Of a stretch of DNA of 64,000 bases, positions 36,222 to 47,354 are shown piece after piece; position 1 is the stretch's first letter, and each line of letters begins with the position of its first letter. A model generated the notes under the pieces. That model was given only the letters and a program-made list of their open reading frames with translations. It was not told the origin of the DNA and did not search any database. The position numbers were made by a program, and so were the translations under genes. Where the stretch lies: assembly GCF_018294505.1 (NCBI RefSeq), contig NC_057812.1:58321012-58385011 (forward strand). The letters run 5' to 3'. The DNA is from Triticum aestivum. Lineage: Eukaryota; Streptophyta; Magnoliopsida; Poales; Poaceae.

Positions 36222-36660
36222 CCAGACCTGGCCATATGGGCCGACATGGCACAACCCATCGATAAAAAGGTCATGCCGGCCCGAAGGCCTGAGCTGGAGG
36301 ACCAGCCTGCCACATAACTTAAAAGAAACGACCTACGACTTCTTGACTGTGGGCCGACCAATGTTAAAAGGGTCAAAATAACCTAAAAGGACCGAAATAG
36401 CTCAATTGACCCCTAAAAAGGCCAAAACAGTCAAAAAGAGTCAAGATGGTCCATAAAAGGCCAAGGCAACACTATCCTAAAAGAGACGAAACAACCCTAA
36501 AAAGGCCGCGCAATTTGAAGGGGTCATGTCGTGCCCGACCTTAAGGCCTGGCGGGCTGAAGGCCGGTCCGGCCCTTTTATTCACACGTCGTGCCGGGCCA
36601 AAAATCCATGCCCACGGGTTGGCCTTACAAGTACGGCCCATATGACGAAGTTTGATTGAC
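36222..36660. repeat. GGCC-rich dispersed repeat (copy 2)
   Basis: The ends ccatatgggcc and ggcccatatg form inverted repeats. The interior has repeated words of the cctaaaaggacc, aaaaaggcc type. It is related to 14873-15240 in WAK A intron 1. Non-coding. Confidence 0.5.
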
Positions 36661-36970
36661 CCGTAGCCCTATGTCTTCTTCCGGATGAAGGTTTATATCA
36701 AGATTACGAATAGAAGGGGGACCTTACTGCAACCAACAAGTTGCTCTTCCAAATTGTCTAAAAAAAGTTGCTCTTCCAATCCCGTAGGGACGTGGCTCCC
36801 CTGAGGTGCCGTTCGCCCACTGACATGTGGACCTGGCCCCACACGTCAGTGGGCCAACGGTAGGGTGTAGTATGTGAGAGGATCCGTCTCCATCCCATAG
36901 ATGTTCCAATCTATGAAGAAACTATTATATTAAAAAACGGGAGATCAATTTGGGCCTTGCCCGCGCTTCT

Positions 36971-37062
36971 CTACTACAATGCCATTTTAGAGAGCTTTAA
37001 AAAGAAAACAACCATTCTACTACAATGCCATTTAATAGACCTTTAAAAAGAAAACAACCATT
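36971..37062. repeat. Two 46-bp tandem units in WAK C intron 1
   Basis: The units 36971-37016 and 37017-37062 both start ctactacaatgccattt and end ttaaaaagaaaacaaccatt, differing at a few central bases. They lie 120 bp from the proposed exon 1. Confidence 0.85.
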
Positions 37063-37179
37063 TTAGGGTGTATGGAACTACAGTATTACTTGCCAAGACA
37101 TTCATGTTGCTAGTACATTGAGAACTGTTTCACACAGGGGTGAAATTAAGGACGAAGTCGAACGGCAGAAGATAGTTAC

Positions 37180-37207
37180 CGGTAGCCGCAGGCAGTGACC
37201 AAGCCAT
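37180..37207 (-). CDS. WAK: WAK C, proposed 28-nt first coding exon
   Basis: The minus-strand ATG 37207-37205 opens MAWSLPAATG and meets a GT donor at 37179-37178. Nine codons plus one base join the acceptor at 33889-33888 in phase 1, giving MAWSLPAATGLKLLLLVAAM, a signal peptide. It is six bases longer than in A and B but keeps the phase, which argues against coincidence. Confidence 0.7.
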
Positions 37208-37999
37208 GGGCTTCAGCCTTGAGCAGCTCAGAGTCTTGGGAGTGAAATGCACTCGTCTCGTTCGTCCACCTGAAATTAGGATAGGATAGGATGATCCTGG
37301 AGAACAACCAACACCGGGCGTGCATATATATGCATTTGCATGCACAGGCCAAGCGCTGCTGAGCTGCCGCCGATCGATGGCGCGTTGGAACGAGCCAGAC
37401 AAATTCACACGGCGGCAATCTACACGGCGGCCTTCGTTCTCTCCGTCCAAACAACGGACATATGTGGCGACATCAACCCTTTGTAAAATCGCAATAATAT
37501 AGTAGAAACACACATATATGTACATGCATGCCGTCACGACGCGCACTCATGTGCGTCCGACCACACTGGATCTACCGCGCTTTTAAGATTGGCAGAGTCA
37601 TCACACGTTCGTGCCTCGCTATCAACAGAAACGTCACCTCCGTTGTAAGAATATATGAGTTGTCAAATATGCGGTTTGATCCCTTGTTGGGACAGACAGC
37701 CAGCCATCCCACTAGACACCAAACCGATGATTGGTTCTTGTGATTCAATCCTCTTCACGGCATAAAACAAAAGCAAAGAATGGTCACCATATCCCGAACG
37801 ATTTCATTGTAATTTAGCCGTCTGAAATAAGGGCACACGTTGAGCCTCTCAGAGGATGAGCACTTATGTTTTTTTGTGTGCTCTTGGAAGTTTTTCTTTT
37901 CTAGCTTAATTTGGAGTTGTTATCTGACGCAGTGGGCTAGCGGTGTACAAGGCCTCAGATGACACTTTAAAAGGTTCTATTAAAGAACTGTGAAAACTT
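37208..37999. other. 5' flank of WAK C
   Basis: Expected promoter region. No TATA/TTGAC block like that of A and B was recognised. Short ORFs are not supported. Confidence 0.35.
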
Positions 38000-38370
38000 T
38001 GATACAACATAAATCTGTAATAGTGTTATAGAAATCCAGGTAATTTTTTTGAAATATTACTTGATTTTTTTTTGACAAATTCGTTCTCAGTAGTGATGAA
38101 TGGCCAAATCCAAGGCCCAACTTCCATTAGATTATATTCAATGTCGAAGTTGTCTATTTTCTTCTCGATGTGTGTTGTGGGCTTGGATTTGAAATGCTAT
38201 GATATGTTAGATGTAAGTTGTGTCCTTGTCCTAGTTTGTTTTCCAAAAAGAATATTCTTCAAAGCTGTCAATCCTGCCGGTTGCAACTTCTTCACTTTGG
38301 AGCAAGCCATAGGAGATGCTACCCAAACCCTCTAAAAAGAGCACATTCACATCTTAGCATCTCACCTATC
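38000..38370. repeat. Direct repeat bracketing the transposon nest, left copy
   Basis: It shares ordered words with 60418-60745: aaattcgt, tggccaaat, caaggccca, atgtcgaagttgtctatt, gtcctagtttgt, aaagctgtcaat and ataggagatgcta. Same orientation, diverged, non-coding. Confidence 0.75.
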
Positions 38371-38835
38371 TATTTCAGATCTCATCCAATGGTCTCAAGC
38401 CGAGCCTCAACAACTTTGTAGGAAACATCCTTAAGAATTCCAAAAATAAGTGCAGGTCCAGGAGATCCAACAATCATCTATGGACTGCAGATCTGACAGC
38501 CCGGATGCTCATTCCTATGCCCTTCCAATTCCCGCCCAGCTCATCCGAATTTCAAAATTTCAAAACCAAGTTGCAGGTGTAACTAAAGGGCGTGTCATGT
38601 GTCCATTCCCACCTACAAATGCACTCTCCACATGAAATTCAAACTTCTAAACTACTTGTTGCAGATAGTTCTACATGGAGCCCGCCTACGTTTACAACAC
38701 CGAATCCCTTAGGCCGTATTTCCCGCATGTCCAAATTAAATTGAGTTGAGCCACACCGCACGCCTGATAACCAGCACAAACCCATCCCTGCCTCGTCAGA
38801 CAAACCCAGACAGATTTAAACTAGGCTTATGTACG
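38371..38835. other. Spacer, nothing recognised
   Basis: No gene or repeat end seen. Confidence 0.35.
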
Positions 38836-39029
38836 CAGGGGGCGGACCTAAAAACTTTTTTGAGTGTGGGGGCGAAATACTTGAGTGGGGGGGCATATTT
38901 TGGCACATTTTGTATCAATTTAGAGAGTTTTAGTATGTATTTTAAAAATACAACCAAATCCTACAGGATTTTCAAACCTTGGAGTGGGGGCCATGGCCCC
39001 CCACTCACATCAACGTGGGTTCATCCCTT
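38836..39029. mobile_element. hAT-type MITE (194 bp)
   Basis: A perfect 8-bp duplication tatgtacg lies at 38828-38835 and 39030-39037. The left end cagggggcggacc and right end ggttcatccctt pair only imperfectly. G-rich and C-rich tracts near the two ends (gtgggggggc; catggccccccac) resemble the other hAT MITEs here. Confidence 0.72.
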
Positions 39030-39279
39030 TATGTACGTACCAATTCACAATGCCACAGGAAATGCATAAACCTCACACTGCTTAAATAGTTCTGAACAAT
39101 ACCAAGGACAGGTCTACGCAGCGGCCGGCTGCTCCCTGGCTGTTCGGAGCGGCCGGCCCAAAAAGAAAAAATTTAGTCCTCTAATCTAATTTGGTCCCCT
39201 AATTAATTATCTTATATAGCAAAACTTCATTCCATATTAGAAAAAGAATCACGTAAACAGGAAAAAGGAAAGTGAATTA

Positions 39280-39435
39280 TAAAACCATCCATGTGAGCGC
39301 ATTAATTCAAATTTTTAAATTTATGAAAAGCCAAAACTTTTAAACCGCGCATCGGAATTAAGATCCGTTTTCACTGTTGGAACTCTCGCGGCGTGCTCTT
39401 CAAAGCTAGATCCAACATGAGTATGTTTCGATGAA
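39280..39435 (+). repeat. Outer element, left inverted arm
   Basis: It aligns with the reverse complement of 48093-48246 with many mismatches; shared words include gaaaagtca/gaaaagcca, aaaccg.gcatc and gtatgtttt/gtatgtttc. Confidence 0.6.
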
Positions 39436-39963
39436 ATATTTTGTGTGCAATTTTGACCCTGTTTTGTGCAACTGATTAGCCATTGATGTGCAACTACCTG
39501 AGAGGGATGTGCAACTTTTCTCGTACACCGTACATGTGCAGTTTTCCTCTATGATACCTCCACCCCCAAACTGCCTGCTTCTAGTGAGATGTGCAACTTC
39601 ATTTGTTGCCTTGGCCATACAGTTTTCACTAGTGGCACCACCCAACTACTCTCTAACAGTGAAATATGCAATTTCGTCTGCTGCCCTGGCCAACTGCATG
39701 CCTGGTAGTTGCCGCGCGTGTGCACTCCCCACAACCGCGTTTGAGTGTTTTCACTGTTTGCTGCATCAGCCAACTATCTACCAGTAGATATGCAACTTAG
39801 GATATTGCCACGGCCAACTGTCTAACAGTGATGTGCAACTTTTTCTTGTATCCCATGAATGTGTAGTTTTCCTGCTAGCACCTAGGCCAAACCACCCCTG
39901 CTAGTGAGATGTACAACTTTAGTGTCCTGTCTATATGCAACTTTTCACTATCCTCATGAATGT

Positions 39964-40227
39964 GAGTATTTAACCAAAAACTACCACATTTGCCGGAAAC
40001 GTGACCAAAAACTACCACTCTACGTTTTTGTGCGAAAAACTACCAAATTTTTCCTAAACCGTGGCAAAAAACTACCAACTCACGAAAACGCTCGCTTCGC
40101 CCGCGCTAACCCCGTTTCTGACCGGTTGGGCCCGCGAACAGTTGCCACGCGGGCTAACGGGCGGCCGGCGCGCGTTGACGGCCGTTAACGGCGCGTCCGC
40201 TGTCGGAACGGCGGCTGTTGGTCGGCC
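39964..40227 (+). repeat. MULE left terminal inverted repeat (264 bp)
   Basis: It begins gagtatttaaccaaaaacta and pairs with 47355-47618. The outer 120 bp contain four copies of an AAAAACTACCA-type word spaced about 28-38 bp apart, candidate transposase-binding sites. The inner half is GC-rich with cggccgttaacgg palindromic words. Confidence 0.95.
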
Positions 40228-40311
40228 AATGGGTCAAGATCTGATCCTCTCCCCTCTCGTTGCACTCTCTCCGTCCTCTCCCTCTCTCTGAACTAGGTGG
40301 CGGCGGTGGCG

Positions 40312-43300
40312 ATGACGATAGCGGCGGCGGTTCTGGAGGGGGGCGTCGGCGATATGGGTGGTGGCGGCGGCGGCGACGACGCTAGCGGCGGTGGCACAAG
40401 TTTGGACGTTGCGGGCTCAGTCGACAATTGGTTGGAGAGCACCAGCTTCTTGACGCAGGCCGGCTCGCAGCAGCAGGAGGCACAGCTCGCCCAGTCATCG
40501 CCAATGGGTTGCAGGTATGGAAGTATCATTTGCTAGGTTAGCTGCTTCAATCTGTCAATTTGGTTAGCTGCTCATGAATTGGTTAGCTGCTTCAATCTGG
40601 AAAATTAGTAAGATGTGTTTGTTAGAGATTGTTGTGTAGTAAACTGTATTGCACTTGTAGCTCTGTCATTTTTAATTCAATTCATGAGCACCTATTTCTG
40701 CAGTTTTGCTGACAAGAAGTGGGAGATATGGTTTCATTTAGAAGGAAGAAACCCTGTGAAAGGGGGTATATATGAGTCAGATATATCTTTTGTTACTCTA
40801 CAATCACTCATTGCTAGTGAAGGGTTTGGGCAGAGTGATTACATGTACTATGTGAAGGAGGAGGAAATTGGATCTGAAAGAGTAAAGTATTTAGGTAATG
40901 AAGCTAGTGTTCATGAAATGTTGGAGTTTTTTAATCATGTTAATGTTGTGAACATAAAGGTTGTGAGAGATGTTGAACCTGGAATAAGCACACATGCTAT
41001 TCAGAATTACATGAACACTCAAGAGAGTTGCTGTGTGCAAAAGGTTGTGGAGCAATCTGAGCTTCAGAATGAGATAGATGATAGAAAGGCTCAGCTTGAG
41101 AGGAGCAGGATTCAAAGAGAGGCAGATTTGAACCACTTTGAAGGAGACACTGAAGTGTCTGAATTTTATTCTGATGATTCAGTTCATTCAGATGGGAGTG
41201 TTGAAGCTGTTCAACAAATGGAAATAGAGTGTGCCTCTCAAGAGGAAACATCATTGCAAAGTACTGCTATTGTGAAACATGTGAAGAACCCTGGGCCAAC
41301 TAGCAGATGTCACAATGAGGTAGAGAAAAAATGTTTTGAAGTTTGGTTTCCTGAAGCAGATGAGTTTTGTTTTGCTGGTGATGCTGGCATAAGTGATGAG
41401 GAAGAAGAAGATGAAGTTGAACTACCATACATCATGAAGAAGCCAAAGACAAAGAGTAGTAAGAAAAAGATGAAGGAAAGGGTATATTTTGACCCTTCAA
41501 TTCCCAATTCACATTTACTCTTGTGCAAGAGCTTGTGTTTTGATTCTGTTTACCAGTTCAGAGAAGCATTAAGAGATTTTCATATAAGGACTTTGAGGTC
41601 TTCTCACTACCACAGGAACACTCCAACAAGATTATTGTTTGGTGTTCATAGAGAGAGCATGGATGTGAATTTTACATGTGTGCCTCCAGGATAGCTCATG
41701 AAAGAACATTTTGCATTAAGAAGTGTAACATGGAGCACACTTGTCCAGCATCAGCAAAGAACACAAAGGTTACTACTAAGTGGCTTTCCAAAGCAGTTGA
41801 GCCTTCTCTTAGAGCAGATCCTAGAGCACCTGTGGATTCACTAATTAAAAACAGCAAAGTCAAGTTTTCAGTTGATGTATCAAAGAGTGTGGCCTATAGG
41901 GCAAGGAGGAAGGCTATTAAGGTTGTACAAGTGACAAGAAGGAGCAGTACTATAGACTGAGGGACTACCTACAAGCAGTTCTTGACACAAACCCTGGTAG
42001 CAGGTGTGTAGTTACAACATTTGAGGACCCAGAAAACCCTGCCCCAACTCCTAGATTTAAGTACATGTTCTACTACTTGCATGCATCAAAGCAAGGATTT
42101 CTTAATGGTTGCAGGCCCTTTATAGGTAAATATATAACTGCATTTTGTTCAAAATATCTTGTTGTAATTTTTTGGTAGCTAATTTAGGTATGGATGCAGG
42201 GCTTGGTGGTTGCTTCATCAAGCTAACCACTGGACAGCAAATTCTTGCAGCCACAGGAAGAGATGGCAACAATAACATCTACCCCATAGCCTTTGGTGTG
42301 GTTGATAAGGAAGATTCAGAAAGTTGGACATGGTTCTTAACCCAGCTAAGATGTTGCATTGGAAGTGGAAGCAAATTTGGAACCTACACCACTATTTCTG
42401 ACAGGCAAAAGGTATGCAACCTATCTTAGCCAGTAGTTCAAATAAATATAGTTATTACTGGCTTTATTTGTTTTTGTTCATGACCATGGTTATTAATTTA
42501 CAATCAGGGTCTTCTTAAGGCTATAAATGAGGTGTTCACTGATTCCCCTCAGAGATACTGCCTCAGGCACATCTATGCAATTTTCAGTCAGCTGGTTTCA
42601 GAGGAGCAGAACTAAAAAAGCTAGTAGATAAGGCTAGCTACTCATTCACCAAACATGGCCATGAATTAGCAATGGCAGAGCTTAAAGCAGAGTGTGAGGA
42701 TGCCTGGAAGTGGCTTACAAAAATTCCAAAGGAGACTTGGTGCAGGTCTTCAATGGATTATAATTGCAAAACTGATCTTGTTGTGAACAACCTTAGTGAG
42801 GTTTTCAACAAAATGATCCTTGATGTTAGGGCCAAACCAATTAGAACTATGTTTGAAGGAATAAGGACTAAGCAGATGATCAAAAGGCAGAAGACCAGGG
42901 AAAAAACAGAGAACAGTAGGTGGATGATCACACCCAACTATTCAGAGAAACTAGAGGAGAATAAGAAGTATGCCAAATTTTGTGAGGCACATAAGGCTGG
43001 TCCTGACATTTGGCAAGTGTCTAGTAAGGAAAATCAGTACTGTGTCAACCTAGCTACTAACTCATGTGACTGCAGGAGGTGGGACATGACAGGTGTGACA
43101 TGCAGTCATGCAATAGCAGCAATGAGCAAGATTCACATGCACCCAGAGGACTATGTACATGAATTTTTCAAAAAACCACTATATATTGAAGCATACAAAG
43201 ACATAGTGTACCCTGTCCCTGGTCCTGGATTCTGGCCTGACACCCATACTCAGGATATTGAGCCACCAGTGTTCAAAGAAAAAGCAGGGAAGAAACAAAC

Positions 43301-43916
43301 AGCTAGGAGAAAGGGCCAGTTTGAGGTGCCTGCACCAAAAGACACAAGCAGGATGGGAACAATTACATGCAATAATTGTGGTCTACAGGGCCATAGATTT
43401 ACTTACTGTGGGAAAGCTCTAAACCCAAGTCTTCAGATGAGAAAGAACTTACACCAGGTCATTCAAAAATGTTGCATTCTTTGTTTACTTAATAGTTGTT
43501 TAATTATTTTAGGTCTGCTCTATGTACTAACTATCTTAATTCTGTCATGCAGGAGAATAGAGAAATTTTTAGGGGTTTCCTCTAGTGCTAGTCACCCACC
43601 TCCAGGACCACCACATCAACACCAAACTTCATAGATGCCAGCCTCATCTGCTCCACCTCCTAAAGCAGTGAGGAACAGAAAAACAGCAGCAGATAAGAGA
43701 GCTTCAGCATCAACTGTTTCTGCAGGAGCAGCCAGGTCTTCACCAGCACCTCCAACAGGATCAGCATCAACAAGAGCTCCAAGAGGATCAACATCAACAA
43801 GAACATTCAATGCACCAAGAGAATCCACTGCAGAATCAGGGATATTAGCAGGCAAGAGGAAGAGGAAACCCCCTAGCAAGTTTGCACTATATTTTAGTGC
43901 TAGTGGAAACCATTGA
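40312..43916 (+). pseudogene. mudrA-like MULE transposase, disrupted
   Basis: This is a spliced plant MULE transposase. Exon 1 (40312-40514) is Gly-rich. Exon 2 starts at 40704 with a PB1-like N-terminal region (KKWEIWFHLEGRNP) and an acidic linker. The DNA-binding region (MCASRIAHERTFCIKKC) is in another frame after a shift near 41630-41680. A second 1-bp loss is near 41930 and a third near 42583. The catalytic core spans about 42190-42850, with ISDRQK and NNLSEVFNKMI carrying the second D and the E. The first catalytic position reads GLGGCFIKL, where the family has GLDG, so the first D is G. A SWIM zinc finger (CDCRRWDMTGVTCSHA) and a CCHC knuckle (CNNCGLQGHRFTYC) follow. A TAG (43632-43634) precedes a basic C-terminal tail ending at 43916. 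It is not expected to be active. Confidence 0.87.
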
Positions 43917-44529
43917 AACTCTGTTACTAAGTTTGTGTTCTGCTACTTAGTTTGATTGTATGGTACTAAGTTTGTGCTCTGCTACTAGACTGCTTAAATT
44001 CAGACATGTGAACTTGTGTGCAATGTTGAATGTATGGTTGCTACTTATTTGTGCCCAATACCAATGGGTTAAGTGCTAGTGTTTTGTTTTATTTGTTTTA
44101 CTTTGCCATTTGTGCAGTTTAGGTGCATGTTTTAATTGTTTTAATTTGTTTTTTTGTTTTACTTTGCCGTTTCTACAGTTCAAAAAAAATATGCACAAAA
44201 AAATGTCTGGCCTGGGGCTCAAACCCAGGACCAGTTGGTTGTAACCATGCTTTCAATACCAATGGGTTAGTGCTAGTGATTTGTTTGACTAGCATCGGCC
44301 AAACTTATTATATGTTGCCCACCACGTCGTCTGTTCAGCGTGCGTTGCAGCCGCCATTGTGGTGAGCGTGCGTTGACTAAACCCAGCCGTTTCGGATTCT
44401 ACGACTTTATTACGTGTCCACCCACCACGCTCTCTGCTCACTCGCCCACTCGCCACTCGCACCGCCCACTCCGCTTCCCCCTCTCTCCTGTCAAAATCGC
44501 CGCCGACAACCACCGCCACCGCCGTCGCC

Positions 44530-45246
44530 ATGGACTGGCAGCTGGCCATCGAAGCTCTCGCCGGCAACAACCAGGAGATGCGTGCGCAGTACAGGGAGAT
44601 CGCGCGCTGGTTCCCCAGTCTAGCGATGATGAGGAACCACGCCCGCGGCCTCATGAAGGTGATGACAGCTGCTGAAAAGCAGCGCGCCTTCCCTGCTGGC
44701 CGCACCATCCCGCCGCCGTCCCTTCTGCTGTGGGCGATGCGCGAGGTGCAGCGCTCCCCCGATCCCAGGCAACGCGCCCGATGGTGGATGTACCGCTCAT
44801 CCACCACGCCGCCGGCCGCCGCGGGCCACGTCACCAACGTCCTCCTCGCGCTCCCAGCCCCAGTCAACAACGCCTACTGGGAGAGGCGCAATCCATGGGT
44901 CCTTGGGCCCTCTGACGACTCTGGCGGCGAGTCTTCAGACGACGAGTTCTTTGACGACGAGTCCAGTGAATATGATGAGGAGGAGTCATCTGACGAATCT
45001 GACGACGAGGTGGATGAGGTTGTCGTCCTCTCCGACGATGAGCCTGAAGTGCAGCTGCTGGCTCCCGTCCTTGACGCCGTGGAGGGGGACAGGAACCTCC
45101 CAATCCACGTGGATGCGCTGCCGGAGGTTGATCTCCCAGATGGCGTCGTGGTGAAGCAAGAACAAGATGGCGGCGAGGAAGATGTGGTGGAGCCGGCGCC
45201 GGGCAAGGAGAAGAGGGCGGCCGTGACTGCAGTGCGCCGCTCCTAG
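44530..45246 (+). CDS. MULE-borne protein of unknown function, acidic C-terminal half
   Basis: This single-exon 238-residue frame starts at a good ATG context (gtcgccATGG) after a GC-rich leader. I do not recognise it. Residues 1-125 are helical and basic/aromatic (MDWQLAIEALAGNNQEMRAQ; ARWFPSLAMMRNHARGLMKV). About residues 130-170 are a Ser/Asp/Glu tract (SSDDEFFDDESSEYDEEESS). The rest is acidic, ending in a short basic segment. After the TAG the same frame continues for 9 sense codons (RLKMLKKEE) to TGA, so the native protein may have been slightly longer. It lies between the transposase and the GRF gene, so it is either a true MULE accessory gene or a captured host fragment. An acidic tract of this kind is common in chromatin-interacting proteins, but no function can be assigned. 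Confidence 0.62.
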   Translation: MDWQLAIEALAGNNQEMRAQYREIARWFPSLAMMRNHARGLMKVMTAAEKQRAFPAGRTIPPPSLLLWAMREVQRSPDPRQRARWWMYRSSTTPPAAAGHVTNVLLALPAPVNNAYWERRNPWVLGPSDDSGGESSDDEFFDDESSEYDEEESSDESDDEVDEVVVLSDDEPEVQLLAPVLDAVEGDRNLPIHVDALPEVDLPDGVVVKQEQDGGEEDVVEPAPGKEKRAAVTAVRRS

Positions 45247-45829
45247 CGCCTGAAGATGCTGAAGAAGGAGGAGTGAAGTGCTGCCTTCAGTTACTTCAGT
45301 GCAAAAAAATTCAGTTTTGTCAGTCCTGAACTTTCGTAAGTTCAGTAAGTTCCTAGGTTCAGTTTCGTCAGGCAATATCTACTAATAGTTGCTTTCTATG
45401 TCAGACACTATCTACTACTAGTTGCTTTCTATGTCAGACTATGAATGGCAGTACTATCTATCTATGTCAGACTATCTATATATGTTACTTGCTACTTGCT
45501 ACTTGCTACACATGTTAAGTTATTTGTCACACTATCTAAGCTACTTGCTATATATGATATATGCAGAGTAAAGCAACCTCATCATAGATAAAACATTCTT
45601 ACTTACTTAACTTAGCATGAGTACTCACTTAGCATAGTAGGTCTTAACATAATAGTCATTACATCATAGATAAAACCAACTAGTTTTTAAACCATAACAG
45701 TACCTTCCTCCCTCATACCATTCTGAAAGCACATGAAACTTTCCCAAAATATACACCTAACATGCATGACATTCCAAGGCCAGCTATATATATAGGCCTA
45801 CTAATTACTTAACCCACACACCAAGCACT
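45247..45829. other. Convergent 3' region inside the MULE
   Basis: Low-complexity 3' sequence with repeated tctatgtcagac, actatcta and gctacttgcta words (45380-45560), between the ends of the two convergent genes. No coding frame. Confidence 0.55.
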
Positions 45830-47199
45830 TCACTCATTCATAATTGCCTTGATCCTCTCCAGCTTATCTTTGCTGGCATGCCCAACATTGACCAGATTAG
45901 CAATCAGATACTCCAGCTTCTTCTTCTCTTTCTTAAGTAGGTCCCTGTCCCCCTCCACTTCCTTCATGGCCTTCCTCATGTTCTGAATGATATCTGCTTG
46001 GCTTTGAAGAATGCACCTTTGCTCCTTGGCAAGCTTCATCTTTTCCATACTTATCTCAATCTTTGCTTGATCCTCAAGTTGTTTCTTCTTTGCATTTAGA
46101 TCATTGATTGCCTGACTGGTATAGTCCATGTCATGAGACATCTTGCCATCTTGATAGTCAAAAATCTTGGATACATCTTCCACCAACTGGCTGTAGTTGT
46201 TTGACAGGAAATCAATTTCCTTCTGTACCTTGGCCACCTCTTTCTCATGGGCTTGTTTGTCCTTCACCCTCCCCAAGTTCTGCTCATGGTACATGTCCCA
46301 AATCCTTGTTAGGCACCTTTGTAGAATCTCTGGCCAAGGACCATACACCCACTCCACAACCCCACAGTTCACACCTACATCCTACAGAAGCAATTATTTA
46401 TAATTAAGCACAAATCACTTAGTAACAAACTAAGTACAGATAACCAAAGTTCACACCTACATCAATATGCTATCTGAATTATGCAAACATAATTCTTTCA
46501 TAGTAAGCACACAACACCTGACTTGGCATCAGAGATAAATCCCGTTAACAGCTATATTAAGCAGTAAATATAAATTCATTTAACTCTGTTCTTTTTCAGT
46601 TAACAGCTATATTCAGTAAACACCTAACTAATACATTCAATTCACAGTACACTAAAGATCTCTGCATGTAGGTGTTCTCAGGTTCAGTCATGTATTGAAT
46701 TCAGTTAACTAAAGATCTACTTTCACATATAGCTTCCATATGTATGGCACTTTCAAGTTTCAGTTCTAAACTACAGCACACATCTCTGCACCACATGCTG
46801 CACCACACATCTCTAGCAGCAAAACACATCACACATCTCCACCAGCAAAACAAGTTAGCGTTCAAGATTTAATACCTGCTGCACAGGACAACCCAGGAAT
46901 CGCCTCCCAGTCAAAGCACCTTCAAAAGCCACCATCTTCTTCGGCCTTTGATGATGCATCATGCACGTCGGCTCAGATTCAGTGTAAGAACCACAGAAAA
47001 ATGGTTCTACCACAGTGTCAGGGGTTTCCTGCAAAAGAAACTTCGAATCAAACCAAAAGCAACTTGGAATATCCAACTTGGATGAACTAACCCTAACCCT
47101 AACTCTGTTCCACCATTATGCACTTACAAAGAGCTGAGGATCCATTGAAACCATGTTGATGTCCTCGTCCGAGCTCTCCTCGTCATTCCAGGATGGCAT
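45830..47199 (-). CDS. GRF-type zinc finger and coiled-coil protein of the MULE
   Basis: An intact three-exon gene reads inward from the right terminal repeat. Exons: 47128-47199 (MPSWNDEESSDEDINMVSMD...), 46876-47028 and 45830-46381. All junctions are GT-AG and in phase, giving 258 residues. Residues about 35-95 form a GRF zinc finger (CMMHH, then GRRFLGCPVQQ, then NCGVVEWV). Residues about 110-255 are heptad-rich and charged, a probable coiled coil (EKEVAKVQKEIDFLSNNYSQ; KKEKKKLEYLIANLVNVG). GRF fingers bind nucleic acid in known proteins such as TOP3A and APE2. A partner role for transposition, in the place mudrB occupies in maize MuDR, is inference; there is no visible sequence relation to mudrB. 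No lesion was found although the adjacent transposase is broken. Confidence 0.82.
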
Positions 47200-47354
47200 C
47201 CTCAACTTCTACCGGCAGCAATGGACGCGGCGGCGACAGCGATAGGCTAACCTAGCTCACAGCACTAGGGAGAGGGGAGAGGATGAGGATGAGTGAGAGC
47301 GAGCGAGGAGGAAGAGAATGAGCGAGTGGCTGAGCTCGCTCGCTCTCACTTATC

